Shown here: piece after piece, positions 17,003-26,231 of the stretch
Position numbering within the stretch: position 1 is the first letter of the stretch
Layout of the letters: the number at the start of each line of letters is the position of its first letter
Assembly (NCBI RefSeq): GCF_027922165.1
Contig: NZ_BSFD01000006.1
Coordinates: 126,779 to 190,778, forward strand
DNA: 64,000 bases
Direction: 5' to 3'
From: Brevundimonas intermedia
GTDB taxonomy: Bacteria; Pseudomonadota; Alphaproteobacteria; Caulobacterales; Caulobacteraceae
The notes under the pieces: model-generated
Told to the model about the DNA's origin: nothing
Seen by the model: only the letters and a program-made list of their open reading frames with translations
Database searches by the model: none
Position numbers and translations under genes: made by a program

Positions 17003-19858
17003 ATGAAAATCCGCCTGACCGTCACCGTCGCCGCCTCGGCCCTGCTGCTGGGATTGACCGCCCCCGCCTTCGCCGCGCCCGCCCCTGTCGCCGCCGCCAT
17101 CGCCGTCCAGGCGCCCCAGGGCGTCACGGTCCCGCCGTTGGGCTTCGCCAAACGCGTGCTGCCGAACGGGCTTGAGGTCTATACGGCCCGCGACGCCGAC
17201 ACCTCGAACGTGACGGTCCAGGTCTGGTACAAGGTCGGGTCCAAGGATGATCCCGCCGGCCGCTCGGGCTTCGCCCACCTGTTCGAACACCTGATGTTCA
17301 AGGCGACCAAGAACCTGCCGCCCGAGACTTTCGACCGGCTGACCGAGGACGTGGGCGGGTCGAACAACGCCTTCACCGCCGACGACACCACCGCCTATTT
17401 CGAGACCGTGCCCGCCAACCACCTGCAGCGGATGCTGTTCGCCGAGGCCGAGCGCATGGGCTCGCTGGTCGTGGACGAGCCGACCTTCGTCGCCGAGCGC
17501 GACGTGGTGAAGGAAGAATACCGCCAGCGCATCCTGGCCAATCCCTATGGCCGCCTGTTCGGCCTGTTCGTGCCCGAGACCCTGTATCAGGAGAGCCCCT
17601 ATCGCCGCGCCGGCATCGGCTCGATCGAGGAGCTTGAAGCCTCGTCCCTCGACGACGTGCTGCGCTTCCACGCGACCTACTACCGGCCCGACAACGCCTA
17701 TCTGATCGTGGCCGGCAACTTCGATCAGGCCCAGCTGGACCGCTGGATCGACCAGTATTTCGCCCCGCTTAAGAACCCGACCACGCCCCTTCCGGCCAAT
17801 AATGTCGTAGAGCCCGAGCCGACCGGCCCGCGAGACGCCACCTATTATGCGCCGAACGTCCCCCTGCCCGCCGTCGTGGTCGGCTGGCCGACGGTCAAGT
17901 ACGCCGACGCCGACCGCGCCGCCCTGACCGTGCTGGACGGCATACTGTCGACCGGCGAGAGCAGCCGCCTGTACCGTTCGCTGGTGTATGATCAGCAGAT
18001 CGCCGCCCAGATCGGCTCGACGCCCGACTTCGCCCAGCAGGCCGGCAATCTGACCGCCCTCGCCATCATGGCTCAGGGTCACACCGCCGAAGAAGGGATC
18101 GCCGCCCTGAACGCCGAGATCGCCAAGCTGCGCGACGCCCCCGTCACCGCCGCCGAACTGACCGAGGCCAAGAACGAGATCGTTGCTGACGCCCTGCGCA
18201 GCCGCGAGACGGTCGACGACCGCGCTACGGCGCTCGGGTTCGCCCTGATCAACACCGGCGACGCCGCCGCGGCCGACCGCGAGATCGCCCAGATCCAGGC
18301 CGTCACGGTCGCCGACGTCCAGCGCGTGGCCCGCAAATATCTGACGCCGCAGCGCCAGTCGACGATCCGCTATCTGGCCAGCGACGCCCAGACCCCGCCC
18401 TCGGTGCAGAAGATGAACGTGGACGCCCCGGTCAAGGTCGCCGACCTGGCGCCGGCCGGAACCCCCGCCGTCCTGCTGCCCGAGGCCGAGCGCACGCCCC
18501 TGCCGCAACCGTCGGCCGAAGTGGCCCCCGCCACGCCCAGCGTCGCCGACTTCCGTCTGGACAACGGCCTGCGCATTCTGGTCGCCCCGACCGACGGGGT
18601 GCCGCTGGTCTCGGCCCGCCTCAGCTTCGACGCCGGTTCATCCGACGATCCGGCGGGCAAGGCCGGGATCGCGTCGATGACCGCCGCCCTGCTGACCCAG
18701 GGCACCAAGACCCGCACGGCGCCCGAGATCGCGACCCAGATCGAACAGCTGGGCGCCTCCATCGGCGCCGGCGCAGGCGTGGACTTCACCAATGTCTACG
18801 CCAACGCCCCGGCCAACGCCTTCCCGGCGACGGTCGCCCTGATGGCCGATCTGGTGAAGAACCCGGTCTTCGCCGCCGAAGAGCTTGAGCGTCAGCAGGC
18901 CCAGGCCCTGGACGGCCTGCGCGTCGCCCTCAGCCAACCGAACGCCATCGCCAGCATGACCGTGGGCCGCGTCATCTACGGCGACGCCCCCTATGGCGCG
19001 ACCCTGACGCAGCAGACGGTGCCGGCCATCACCCCGGCCGACGTCGCCGCCTTCCACGCCGCCCGCTATCGGCCGTCGGACGCGACCCTGGTCTTCTCCG
19101 GCGACATCACCCCCGCCGCCGCGCGCGCCCTGGCGCAACAGGCGTTCGGCGACTGGCGTCCGGCTGGCGCCGCCCCCGCCGTCACGGCCAATCCCGCCGG
19201 TCAGGCCCTGAACCCGCGCGTCGTCGTGGTGAACCAGCCCGGCGCCGGCCAGGCCGCCGTCACCGCCGCCCTTCGCGGCGTGTCGCGCACCGACGCCGAC
19301 TTCTTCCCGCTGACGGTCGGCAACACCCTGCTGGGCGGCGGCTTCTCGTCGCGGCTGAACCAGGAGATCCGCATCAAGCGGGGCCTGTCCTACGGCGCCG
19401 GATCCTCGCTGGGCGTCCGCGCCGACGCCGGGGTCTTCACCGCCTCGACCCAGACCAAGAACGAGACCGCTGACGAGGTCGCCGATCTGATCCTGGCCGA
19501 GATCGCCAAGATGGGCGCCGAGACCCCGTCCCAGGCCGACCTGGCCCCGCGTCGCGCCACCCTGATCGGCGGCTTCGGCCGGTCTCTTGAGACGGTCGAC
19601 GGCCTGGGCGCCCTGGTCGCAAACCTGGCGCTCTACGACCTGCCGATGACCGACCTGGCCGACTACGCCGGCCGCGTCCGCGCCGTGACCCCGGACCAGG
19701 TCCAGGCCGCCTTCGCCGAACACCTGCCGGTCAATCGCGCCAGCCTGGTGATCGTCGGCGACGGTTCTCTGTTCCTCGACGCCCTGCGCGCCAAATACCC
19801 GAACCTCGAGGTCATCGAGGCGGGAGAGCTGAACCTGAACAGCGGTTCGCTGAAGTAG
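17003..19858 (+). CDS. M16 family peptidase, two-domain (pitrilysin-like)
   Basis: A 951-residue exported zinc peptidase. A signal peptide ends near APAFA (residue ~27). The first M16 repeat has the inverted zinc motif HLFEH at residues 92-96 with the downstream glutamate in ERDVVKEEY. The second repeat (from ~residue 515) lacks HxxEH, having ASMTAALLTQG, as normal for the non-catalytic half. The fused pair forms one clam-shell enzyme that degrades peptides in the periplasm. GGAG precedes the ATG at 17003. Confidence 0.92.
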   Translation: MKIRLTVTVAASALLLGLTAPAFAAPAPVAAAIAVQAPQGVTVPPLGFAKRVLPNGLEVYTARDADTSNVTVQVWYKVGSKDDPAGRSGFAHLFEHLMFKATKNLPPETFDRLTEDVGGSNNAFTADDTTAYFETVPANHLQRMLFAEAERMGSLVVDEPTFVAERDVVKEEYRQRILANPYGRLFGLFVPETLYQESPYRRAGIGSIEELEASSLDDVLRFHATYYRPDNAYLIVAGNFDQAQLDRWIDQYFAPLKNPTTPLPANNVVEPEPTGPRDATYYAPNVPLPAVVVGWPTVKYADADRAALTVLDGILSTGESSRLYRSLVYDQQIAAQIGSTPDFAQQAGNLTALAIMAQGHTAEEGIAALNAEIAKLRDAPVTAAELTEAKNEIVADALRSRETVDDRATALGFALINTGDAAAADREIAQIQAVTVADVQRVARKYLTPQRQSTIRYLASDAQTPPSVQKMNVDAPVKVADLAPAGTPAVLLPEAERTPLPQPSAEVAPATPSVADFRLDNGLRILVAPTDGVPLVSARLSFDAGSSDDPAGKAGIASMTAALLTQGTKTRTAPEIATQIEQLGASIGAGAGVDFTNVYANAPANAFPATVALMADLVKNPVFAAEELERQQAQALDGLRVALSQPNAIASMTVGRVIYGDAPYGATLTQQTVPAITPADVAAFHAARYRPSDATLVFSGDITPAAARALAQQAFGDWRPAGAAPAVTANPAGQALNPRVVVVNQPGAGQAAVTAALRGVSRTDADFFPLTVGNTLLGGGFSSRLNQEIRIKRGLSYGAGSSLGVRADAGVFTASTQTKNETADEVADLILAEIAKMGAETPSQADLAPRRATLIGGFGRSLETVDGLGALVANLALYDLPMTDLADYAGRVRAVTPDQVQAAFAEHLPVNRASLVIVGDGSLFLDALRAKYPNLEVIEAGELNLNSGSLK

Positions 19859-19869
19859 GGATCGCAAAG

Positions 19870-20041
19870 ACTTCTCCCTCCCCGTCCGGGGAGGGGGGGG
19901 GGGGCGCGTAGCGACCGGGTGGGGGCGGCCAGGCAAGGCCGCACCTGTCCGATCCAATACAAGCCTGTGGCGCATCACCCTGCCGTCCCCACCCGGCTTC
20001 GCCTACGGCTCAGCCCCCCTCCCCCGCAGGGGAGGGAGAGG
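19870..20041. repeat. Long inverted-repeat intergenic element, copy B
   Basis: Same components as the element at 2946-3104 but in reverse orientation: left CTTCTCCCTCCCCG hairpin, CGCGTAGCGACCGGGTGGGGG, then CCCCACCCGGCTTCGCC, and a right hairpin ending GGGGAGGGAGAG. It includes a run of 12 G at 19893-19904. No gene. It separates two convergent transcripts. Confidence 0.75.
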
Positions 20042-20056
20042 CGCCGTCTCAGATCC

Positions 20057-20887
20057 TCAAACCGACAGGCACACCACCTGCGCCACCCGCAGGTCCCGCC
20101 GCAGCGCATCCGCCACCCGGCCATAGTTGTCGATGGTCACCGGCTCGCCCAGCACGACCTCGTCCGCGCGCTGTTCGCCGCGAATGGCGGGCGCGAAAGA
20201 CTCGGGCGCCGTGGTGTAGATTCGGCCCCGACGCGGCGCCTCGGCGATGGTGACGCCCAGGACGCGGCCGCGCCCATCCATCACCGGCGCCCCCGACAGG
20301 CCCGACAGGGTTCCCTCCAGCCCGTCGGTGCGACCGACCTCGGCCCAGGCCAGGACTGGTTCGTCATGGGCGCCGCGCCCGGACACCTTCAGGGTCTCGC
20401 GGCCCAGCAGGCGCGAGGTCACCTCGCCGGCCCGCCCCTGGGGGAAGCCGGGATGAAAGGCGCGCTGGCCCTTGCGCAGGGGCGTCTGGGCGGCGACCGG
20501 CAGGGCGGGCGGCCCGCCGTCGGTGATCAGCAGGGCCACGTCGGCGCGCGGCGCCAGCCGCACGTCGGCGGCCACGGCCCGGCCGCCGCCGATCACAAGG
20601 GCCGGGCGACGACAACCCTCGACCACATGCCGGGCGGTGACCCAACGCCCGCGCCCGGCGATGGAGAAGGCGGTGCCGGACTGGGGCGTGAACGGCGTGT
20701 CCGGCGCATCCAGGGTCACGGTCGAATCGAACGGGGTGACGGGCCCCAACAGGGCGCCCTCGATCTCGTCCGGCGGCGGCGGCGCCGGCGGAGCGTCTGC
20801 GTTCTCGCGTCGGCCCAGCGACACGGCCAGCAGCACGCCCGCGACCGCGCTGTAGATGGCCCAGTCCGGCAGGCGAGGGAATTGCAT
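20057..20887 (-). CDS. Membrane-anchored trypsin-like serine protease
   Basis: A 276-residue protein with one N-terminal membrane segment (AIYSAVAGVLLAVSLG), a Pro/Ala-rich linker and a chymotrypsin-fold domain. The triad is visible: His87 (TARHVVEG), Asp116 (PRADVALL) and Ser198 (LSGLSGAPV). No PDZ domain follows. It is the second gene after the DUF350 gene (19-bp gap), so the two are probably co-transcribed. Role unknown; envelope proteolysis is likely. Confidence 0.8.
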   Translation of the reverse strand: MQFPRLPDWAIYSAVAGVLLAVSLGRRENADAPPAPPPPDEIEGALLGPVTPFDSTVTLDAPDTPFTPQSGTAFSIAGRGRWVTARHVVEGCRRPALVIGGGRAVAADVRLAPRADVALLITDGGPPALPVAAQTPLRKGQRAFHPGFPQGRAGEVTSRLLGRETLKVSGRGAHDEPVLAWAEVGRTDGLEGTLSGLSGAPVMDGRGRVLGVTIAEAPRRGRIYTTAPESFAPAIRGEQRADEVVLGEPVTIDNYGRVADALRRDLRVAQVVCLSV

Positions 20888-20906
20888 GATGCGACCCGTT
20901 CGCCGC

Positions 20907-21347
20907 TCAGCCGGTCAGGGCGGCGGACAGGATCAGGGCGGTCGCCAGCTTGGCCCCGACTAGGACCACGGCGGCCGAGACCTCGCCGTCCTTGATCCGC
21001 TGCGGCAGGCCGTGCAGCATCAGGTCCACGATCCGGAAGGCCAGCAGCTGCAGCACCAGGGTCGCCACGCCCCAGATGGTGATGTCGCGCACCGAGGTCG
21101 AGACCGACAGGGACACCGCCAGCGGAATGGCCAGACCCACCAGAATCCCGGCGAAAGCCACTGCGGCGGCCGGATTGCCCTCGCGGATCAGGGCGATCTC
21201 CCGCCACGGCGTCAGCATGGCGTAGACCGCCGCCCCCGCCGCGAGCAGCAGCAGGGTGACGGCCAGGTGCATGACCATGACCGGGAAGCCCGAGGCGAAA
21301 GCCTGCACCTCGGCGCTCGACAGGACGTTCGACAGTGAGGGGTCCAT
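20907..21347 (-). CDS. DUF350 (UPF0719) membrane protein
   Basis: A 146-residue integral membrane protein with four helices. The diagnostic DUF350 features are EGNPAAAVAFAGILVGLAIPLAVS and a second LxxFRIVDLML segment. ATG 21347 (MDPSL) is chosen over GTG 21353 because the AAGG sequence is better spaced from it. Function is unknown for the family. It precedes the trypsin-like gene. Confidence 0.82.
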   Translation of the reverse strand: MDPSLSNVLSSAEVQAFASGFPVMVMHLAVTLLLLAAGAAVYAMLTPWREIALIREGNPAAAVAFAGILVGLAIPLAVSLSVSTSVRDITIWGVATLVLQLLAFRIVDLMLHGLPQRIKDGEVSAAVVLVGAKLATALILSAALTG

Positions 21348-21416
21348 ATCCACACGCCTTGCCCGATTGCCGCCCCAATCCGCAAGCGCGACGAAGCAAC
21401 ACCTTGTGACGAAAGA

Positions 21417-21749
21417 TTACAGACCGTTGTCCTGCGGCTTGTTCGCACGCGCCTTGGCCAGGGCCGCGCTCTCGCGTTTCAAGGGCTTGGCGACCGGGCA
21501 GACCTCCTGGACATAGCCGTTCAGGGTATTGGTCAACTGGTCCGGCGCCAGGCTGTAGTGGACGTATTGTCCCTTCTTCTCGCTGGTCACCAGACCCGCG
21601 ACCTCGAGCACCGACAGGTGTTGGGACACGGCCGGCTTGGAAATCTCGAACTTGGCCGCGATCTCGCCCGCCGTCAGGTCGGCGTGGGCCAGATAGGCCA
21701 GGATCTTGCGACGGATCGGACTGGAGAGGGCTTCAAACACGCGTTGCAT
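21417..21749 (-). CDS. ArsR/SmtB-family transcriptional regulator
   Basis: A 110-residue winged-helix repressor: MQRVFEALSSPIRRKILAYL, recognition helix ISKPAVSQHLSVLEVAGLV and wing SEKKGQYVHYSL. The metal-binding CxC motif of ArsR/SmtB is absent and the only cysteine is in EVCPV, so it is probably not a classical metal sensor. ATG 21749 is chosen because the longer start (21794) would place an operator-like repeat inside the gene. It is divergent from the desaturase gene, with two similar repeats in the gap. Confidence 0.87.
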   Translation of the reverse strand: MQRVFEALSSPIRRKILAYLAHADLTAGEIAAKFEISKPAVSQHLSVLEVAGLVTSEKKGQYVHYSLAPDQLTNTLNGYVQEVCPVAKPLKRESAALAKARANKPQDNGL

Positions 21750-21758
21750 GGGTTGGTA

Positions 21759-21819
21759 TTTAAGCGATTTGCTAAGCACTTGCCAGGGGTTCATTTCGGT
21801 GTTTAAGTGATTACCTAAT
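21759..21819. promoter_or_regulatory. Two operator-like repeats between arsR-type gene and desaturase
   Basis: TTTAAGCGATTTGCTAAG (21759-21776) and TTTAAGTGATTACCTAAT (21802-21819) match at 14 of 18 positions and are 43 bp apart. Each has partial dyad symmetry (TTAAG...CTAA). They lie exactly in the divergent promoter region. Binding by the adjacent ArsR-family protein is inference. Confidence 0.55.
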
Positions 21820-21839
21820 TACCTACCGGGAGACGCGAC

Positions 21840-22751
21840 ATGCACCACCCTGATCCCTGCGCGGTGAACAGCCTGGTCGAGACGCCCGGCTGCAGCCCGA
21901 CCGAGGGCCGGGTCGTATGGGACCCGCTTCATTCGCTGTGGAACGGCGGCATGTTGGCGGCCACCCTGATCTTCGGTGCCACGACCTTCAGCCTCGCCGC
22001 TGTCGCGGTCTTCGGGGTCACGACGGGTGCGACGCTTCTGCTGGGCCATTCGGTCGGATTTCACCGCCGGCTGATCCACGGCAGCTTCGACTGCCCGCTG
22101 TGGCTCGAGCGGATCCTGGTCTGGTTCGGGACCCTGGTCGGCATGAGCGGCCCCTTCTGGATGATCCGCAGCCACGACATGCGCGACTGGGCCCAGCGCC
22201 AGACCGACTGCCACGACTATCTGGCGCACCGGCGGCCGATGGCGATCGACGCCTGGTGGCAGATGCACTGCCGGCTGGTGCTGGAACGGCCGCCGCGCTT
22301 CGAGCTGGGCCGGATCGGCCGCGACCCCTTCTATCGGTTCCTTGAACGGACCTGGATGCTGCAACAGCTTCCTGCCGCGGCGGCGCTATGGCTGATGGGC
22401 GGCTGGGGCTTCGTGGTCTGGGGCGTCTGCGCCCGGGTCTCGGCCAGCGTCATCGGCCACTGGTTCGTCGGCCATCTGGCCCACCGTCGCGGTCCGCAGA
22501 CCTGGCTGGTGCGCGAGGCGGGCGTCCAGGCCCATGACGTGCCTTGGGCCGCCATCCCGACCATGGGCGAGGCCTGGCACAACAACCACCACGCCTATCC
22601 CGGCTCGGCGAAGATCGGCCTCTATCCCGGCCAGAGCGACTGGGGGTTCCGCTTCATCCAGCTATTGGAGCGGCTGGGTCTGGCCCGGGATGTACGGACG
22701 CCAGAAAACATGGGTCCGAGACCTCTAAACAGAGTTGGGACGAAGATATGA
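21840..22751 (+). CDS. Fatty acid desaturase-like membrane protein with atypical second His box
   Basis: A 303-residue member of the acyl-CoA desaturase superfamily: membrane helices, first box HSVGFH (HxxxxH) and third box HNNHH within GEAWHNNHHAYPG. The second box, normally HRxHH, is replaced by SHDMRDWAQRQ. This may mark a distinct subfamily or an altered di-iron site. The ATG at 21840 has a GGGAG site. It is divergent from the ArsR-type regulator and overlaps the next gene by 4 bases. Confidence 0.82.
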   Translation: MHHPDPCAVNSLVETPGCSPTEGRVVWDPLHSLWNGGMLAATLIFGATTFSLAAVAVFGVTTGATLLLGHSVGFHRRLIHGSFDCPLWLERILVWFGTLVGMSGPFWMIRSHDMRDWAQRQTDCHDYLAHRRPMAIDAWWQMHCRLVLERPPRFELGRIGRDPFYRFLERTWMLQQLPAAAALWLMGGWGFVVWGVCARVSASVIGHWFVGHLAHRRGPQTWLVREAGVQAHDVPWAAIPTMGEAWHNNHHAYPGSAKIGLYPGQSDWGFRFIQLLERLGLARDVRTPENMGPRPLNRVGTKI

Positions 22752-23209
22752 TCAAGTCAATGTCGGAGCGGCTGGGCGCGCTCATCATTGCAAACGTCCT
22801 TGCCGCAAGCACCATCGCGGGGATGTCGGCCGTCGGAATGTGGATCGGCATAATCATTTCACCCGGCGAAGCTGGCTTGGGCGACGCCATAGGCTTGGGA
22901 CTGCTGTTCGGGCTGCTCGCAGCCCTCTACAGCTTCATAATCTCTTTCCCAGTCTATCTTGTTGGGTTGATTGTCGTCGGAATTCCAACTTGGTGGATTC
23001 TTCATAATTCAGGCCGAGTCAGTGCAGGGGCTTTCTCGATTACGGCGGCAATCGAAAGCGTTCTCGCAGGCGCAATCGTCTTTCGACTTCTTGCCCCGGG
23101 CACGGAATTAGCCGCCCCACTGCTGGCGATCCCAGGCGGGCTGGCCGGATGGATCATTTGGAGGCGTAGCTATAAGGCCGTCACGCCGCAGCCTGCTCCG
23201 CCTTCCTGA
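22748..23209 (+). CDS. Membrane protein of unknown function
   Basis: A 153-residue protein that I do not recognise. It has about four hydrophobic helices (residues 12-35, 45-75, 95-115 and 120-140) and a basic end, [10 protein letters not shown]. Codon use is visibly less GC-rich than in its neighbours, hinting at a more recent acquisition. Its ATG overlaps the desaturase stop (ATGA), so it is translated with it. The 3' end overlaps the convergent rlmN gene by 29 bp. Confidence 0.68.
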   Translation: MIKSMSERLGALIIANVLAASTIAGMSAVGMWIGIIISPGEAGLGDAIGLGLLFGLLAALYSFIISFPVYLVGLIVVGIPTWWILHNSGRVSAGAFSITAAIESVLAGAIVFRLLAPGTELAAPLLAIPGGLAGWIIWRRSYKAVTPQPAPPS

Positions 23210-24341
23210 GCGTGCTCGCCCGCACCTTCTCGCTCTCGGACTTCAGCTGGCCGCAGGCGGCCAGGATGTCGCGACCGCGGGGGGTGCGGATGGGGCTGGC
23301 GTAACCGGCCTTGTTCAGGATGGCGGCGAAACGCTCGATCGTCTTCCAGTCCGAGCATTCGTATTCGACGCCCGGCCACGGGTTGAACGGGATCAGATTG
23401 ATCTTGGCCGGAATGCCCTCGATCAGCTTCAGCAGGGCCCGCGCCTCTTCCGGGCTGTCGTTGACGCCCTTCAGCATGACGTATTCGAACGTCACCCGGC
23501 GCGCATTGGACAGGCCCGGATAGGCCCGGATGCCCGCCATCAGCTGGTCCAGCGGGTATTTCTTGTTCAGCGGCACCAGGACGTCGCGCAGGGCGTCGTT
23601 GGTGGCGTGCAGGCTGATGGCCAGCATGGCCGCCGTGCGCGTGCCCAGGGCGTCCAGCTGCGGCACGACGCCCGAGGTCGAGACGGTGATCCGGCGACGC
23701 GACAGGGCGATGCCCTCATTGTCCGAGATGATGTCGATGGCGTCGGCGACATGATCCAGATTGTAGAGCGGCTCGCCCATGCCCATGAAGACGATGTTCG
23801 ACAGGCGGCGGTCTTCCTTCGGCGACGGCCATTCCTCCAGGTCGTCGCGCGCCACCTGGACCTGGGCCACGATCTCGGCCGCGGTCAGGTTGCGGACCAG
23901 CTTCTGCGTGCCGGTGTGGCAGAAGGTGCAGTTCAGGGTGCAGCCGACCTGGCTGGACACGCACAGGGCGCCGGCCCGACCCACGTCGGGAATATAGACG
24001 GTCTCGATCTCGATGCCCGGCGCGGTGCGGATCAGCCATTTGCGGGTGCCGTCCTTGGACACCTGGCGCTCGACCACTTCGGGACGGGCCAGGGTGAAAT
24101 GCTCGGCCAGCTTGGCCTGCATGTCCTTGGCCACATTGCTCATGGCCGCGAAATCGGTGACGCCGTAGTGGTGGATCCAGCTCCAGACCTGGCTGGCGCG
24201 CATCTTGGCCTTCTCGGGCGGACAGACGTTCGCGTCGATCAACGCCTGGCGCAGGCCCGCGCGCGTCAGACCGGACAGGTTGACGGGGGCCTTCACGGCA
24301 GGCGCGTTCGAGACACGGGAAAGATCGAGCGTGATGCTCAA
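23181..24341 (-). CDS. rlmN: Dual-specificity RNA methyltransferase RlmN
   Basis: Radical-SAM enzyme that makes 2-methyladenosine at 23S rRNA A2503 and at tRNA A37. The 386-residue protein has the CxxxCxxC cluster motif at Cys134, Cys138 and Cys141 ([12 protein letters not shown]), the GMGEP motif ([10 protein letters not shown]) and the C-terminal RxxRGxDIxAACGQL segment holding the mechanistic cysteine. The start is TTG at 24341 (LSITLDLSR) with AGGAT 9 bases upstream. Confidence 0.95.
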   Translation of the reverse strand: MSITLDLSRVSNAPAVKAPVNLSGLTRAGLRQALIDANVCPPEKAKMRASQVWSWIHHYGVTDFAAMSNVAKDMQAKLAEHFTLARPEVVERQVSKDGTRKWLIRTAPGIEIETVYIPDVGRAGALCVSSQVGCTLNCTFCHTGTQKLVRNLTAAEIVAQVQVARDDLEEWPSPKEDRRLSNIVFMGMGEPLYNLDHVADAIDIISDNEGIALSRRRITVSTSGVVPQLDALGTRTAAMLAISLHATNDALRDVLVPLNKKYPLDQLMAGIRAYPGLSNARRVTFEYVMLKGVNDSPEEARALLKLIEGIPAKINLIPFNPWPGVEYECSDWKTIERFAAILNKAGYASPIRTPRGRDILAACGQLKSESEKVRASTLRKAEQAAA

Positions 24342-24422
24342 GGCGGCGATCCTGGATGCGGTTTAGCCGGCCTCTATAGCACAAACCCCGGCAATTGCAT
24401 GACCGGGTGGTTCAGGACGCGG

Positions 24423-24722
24423 CTAGAGCCCTACGTCCCAGACGCCGGCGTCGCGCATCCGGGTCAGTTTCGCCTCTTCCGCCCGGCCGCCCATGTCCTG
24501 AGCCATGCCGCGTACGGCGGTCGAGACGGTCGTCTTGTGTACGCCCGGAACCACGGCGTGGGCGAAGGCCGCGCCGGCCAGGCGCAGCAGTCGGAACCCA
24601 AAGGCGGCCGAAGCGGTCATATGCTGGAAATAGGTCTCGCCGACCTCGCGCGGATGGTCGCGGAACAGGCGGTCGAACGGCGTCGAGCCCGAACGGGCGC
24701 GGTCGATCGTCGTCTGGCTCAT
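24423..24722 (-). CDS. DUF6356 family protein
   Basis: A 99-residue protein with the pattern LFRDHPREVGETYFQHMTASAAFGFRLL, typical of a small family of unknown function found in alphaproteobacteria and now called DUF6356. One amphipathic/hydrophobic helix follows (RLAGAAFAHAVVPGVH). The 153-bp gap between its start and the divergent DegP gene holds both promoters. Confidence 0.7.
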   Translation of the reverse strand: MSQTTIDRARSGSTPFDRLFRDHPREVGETYFQHMTASAAFGFRLLRLAGAAFAHAVVPGVHKTTVSTAVRGMAQDMGGRAEEAKLTRMRDAGVWDVGL

Positions 24723-24875
24723 GCGGCGGCTCCGGCGGTTCGAAGAGACCGATGGTCACGTGGGAGCGGGCCTGACGCAAGCCCTGTTTTGCAAACACCG
24801 ACACAAGCCGACGCCCAGCCCATCGTCATGCGCGAGAACTCGGGCTAGAGTCGCGTCTCGATCAAGGGAATTTCG

Positions 24876-26231
24876 ATGACGCTTCGCTCAAAGGCCGCCT
24901 CCTCCATGGCTATAGCCGCGGCTTTGCTGGCCTTCGCCGGTCCGGTCTTTGCGCAGTCTCTGGCGCAATCCGGTCAGAGCTATCTTCCCTATGACGCCCG
25001 GCGCGGCGTGTTCAGCTTCGCCCCTGGTCTGGAAGGCTCCCTGCCCGCCGTGGTCCAGGTCACGACCCTGGGCCAGTCGCGCGGCCCCAGTTCGGACGCC
25101 GAGGATCCCAAACCCTATGCCTCGGGCTCGGGCGTCATCGTCGATGCGGCACAGGGGATCCTGATCACCAACAATCACGTGGTCGAGAACGGGCGGAAAT
25201 TCACCGTCGACCTGACCGACGGTCGGCTGTTCGACGCCGTCCTGGTCGGGGCGGACAAGGCCACCGACATCGCCGTGCTGAAGATCGTGCCCGACGGCCG
25301 GCCGCTGAACCTGAAACAGGTGCAGACGGTGGATTCCGACACCCTCCGGACCGGCGACCTGGCCTTTGCGGTCGGTTATCCCCTGGGTCTGGACCAGACC
25401 CTGACCATGGGCGTCATCTCGGGCCTGAACCGCTCGGGCCTGGGCGACGCGGTCGAGGACTATATCCAGACCGACGCGGCCGTGAATTCGGGTAACTCGG
25501 GCGGGCCGCTGCTGGACAGCCGGGGTCGGCTGATCGGCATCAACACCTCCATCCTGTCCGGCGGCATGGGCGGCGGCAATGACGGCATCGCCTTCGCGGT
25601 GCCCACGCGCATCATGCTGTATGTCGCCGACCAGCTGCGGACCCAGGGCGAGGTCAAGCGCGGCGAGACCGGCGCCATCTTCGCCTCCCTGACCGCCGAG
25701 CGCGCCCGCCAGATGCGGCTGGGCATCGTGCGCGGCGCCGTAGTGGCCGATGTGGCGCCCGGCTCGCCGGCCGAAGAGGCGGGCCTGCGCGACGACGACG
25801 TCATCACCCGCATCCAGGGCCGTCCGGTGGCCAACGCCGGCTCGGTCAACGCCACGGTCGGCATCGCCGCGCCGGGTTCGAGTCTGAACGTGGTCTATCT
25901 GCGGGCCGGGCACGAGGCCACGACCGCCCTGACGGTCGCCACCCCGGTCGAGGGCGCGGTCCAGGTCGGCGCCAACCGGGTGCTGGCCTATGGCGCGACC
26001 CTGCGCGACCTCGACGGCGAGGTTCAGGTCGTCGCTGTCGAAGGCGGATCACTGGCGGCCCAGGGCGAGCTGATCGCCGGCGACATCATCACTTCGGTCG
26101 GAGGCGCCCCGGTGTCGAACGCCCGCGCGGCGGCGGAGGCCCTGCGCGGATCGGCCGGCGCGGTCGCGGTCGAAGCGCGCCGCAACGGCGATACGGTGAC
26201 GGTGAACCTGGAAATCCCGCTTACGGCCTGA
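24876..26231 (+). CDS. DegP/HtrA-type periplasmic serine protease
   Basis: A 451-residue exported protease/chaperone. A signal peptide ends near PVFAQS (residue ~27). The protease domain has His101 (NNHVVEN), Asp131 (ATDIAVLK) and Ser208 (GNSGGPLL), followed by PDZ1 (~residues 270-360, VADVAPGSPAEEAGLRDDDVITRI) and a shorter PDZ2 (~365-445). An N-terminal AQSGQSYLPYDARRG segment is variable. AAGGGAA precedes the ATG. Confidence 0.92.
   Translation: MTLRSKAASSMAIAAALLAFAGPVFAQSLAQSGQSYLPYDARRGVFSFAPGLEGSLPAVVQVTTLGQSRGPSSDAEDPKPYASGSGVIVDAAQGILITNNHVVENGRKFTVDLTDGRLFDAVLVGADKATDIAVLKIVPDGRPLNLKQVQTVDSDTLRTGDLAFAVGYPLGLDQTLTMGVISGLNRSGLGDAVEDYIQTDAAVNSGNSGGPLLDSRGRLIGINTSILSGGMGGGNDGIAFAVPTRIMLYVADQLRTQGEVKRGETGAIFASLTAERARQMRLGIVRGAVVADVAPGSPAEEAGLRDDDVITRIQGRPVANAGSVNATVGIAAPGSSLNVVYLRAGHEATTALTVATPVEGAVQVGANRVLAYGATLRDLDGEVQVVAVEGGSLAAQGELIAGDIITSVGGAPVSNARAAAEALRGSAGAVAVEARRNGDTVTVNLEIPLTA

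Noticed and set aside
16811..18508. A 565-residue minus-strand frame antisense to the M16 peptidase
   Set aside because: Low-complexity product with no motifs; the plus strand has signal peptide, zinc motif and both M16 domains.
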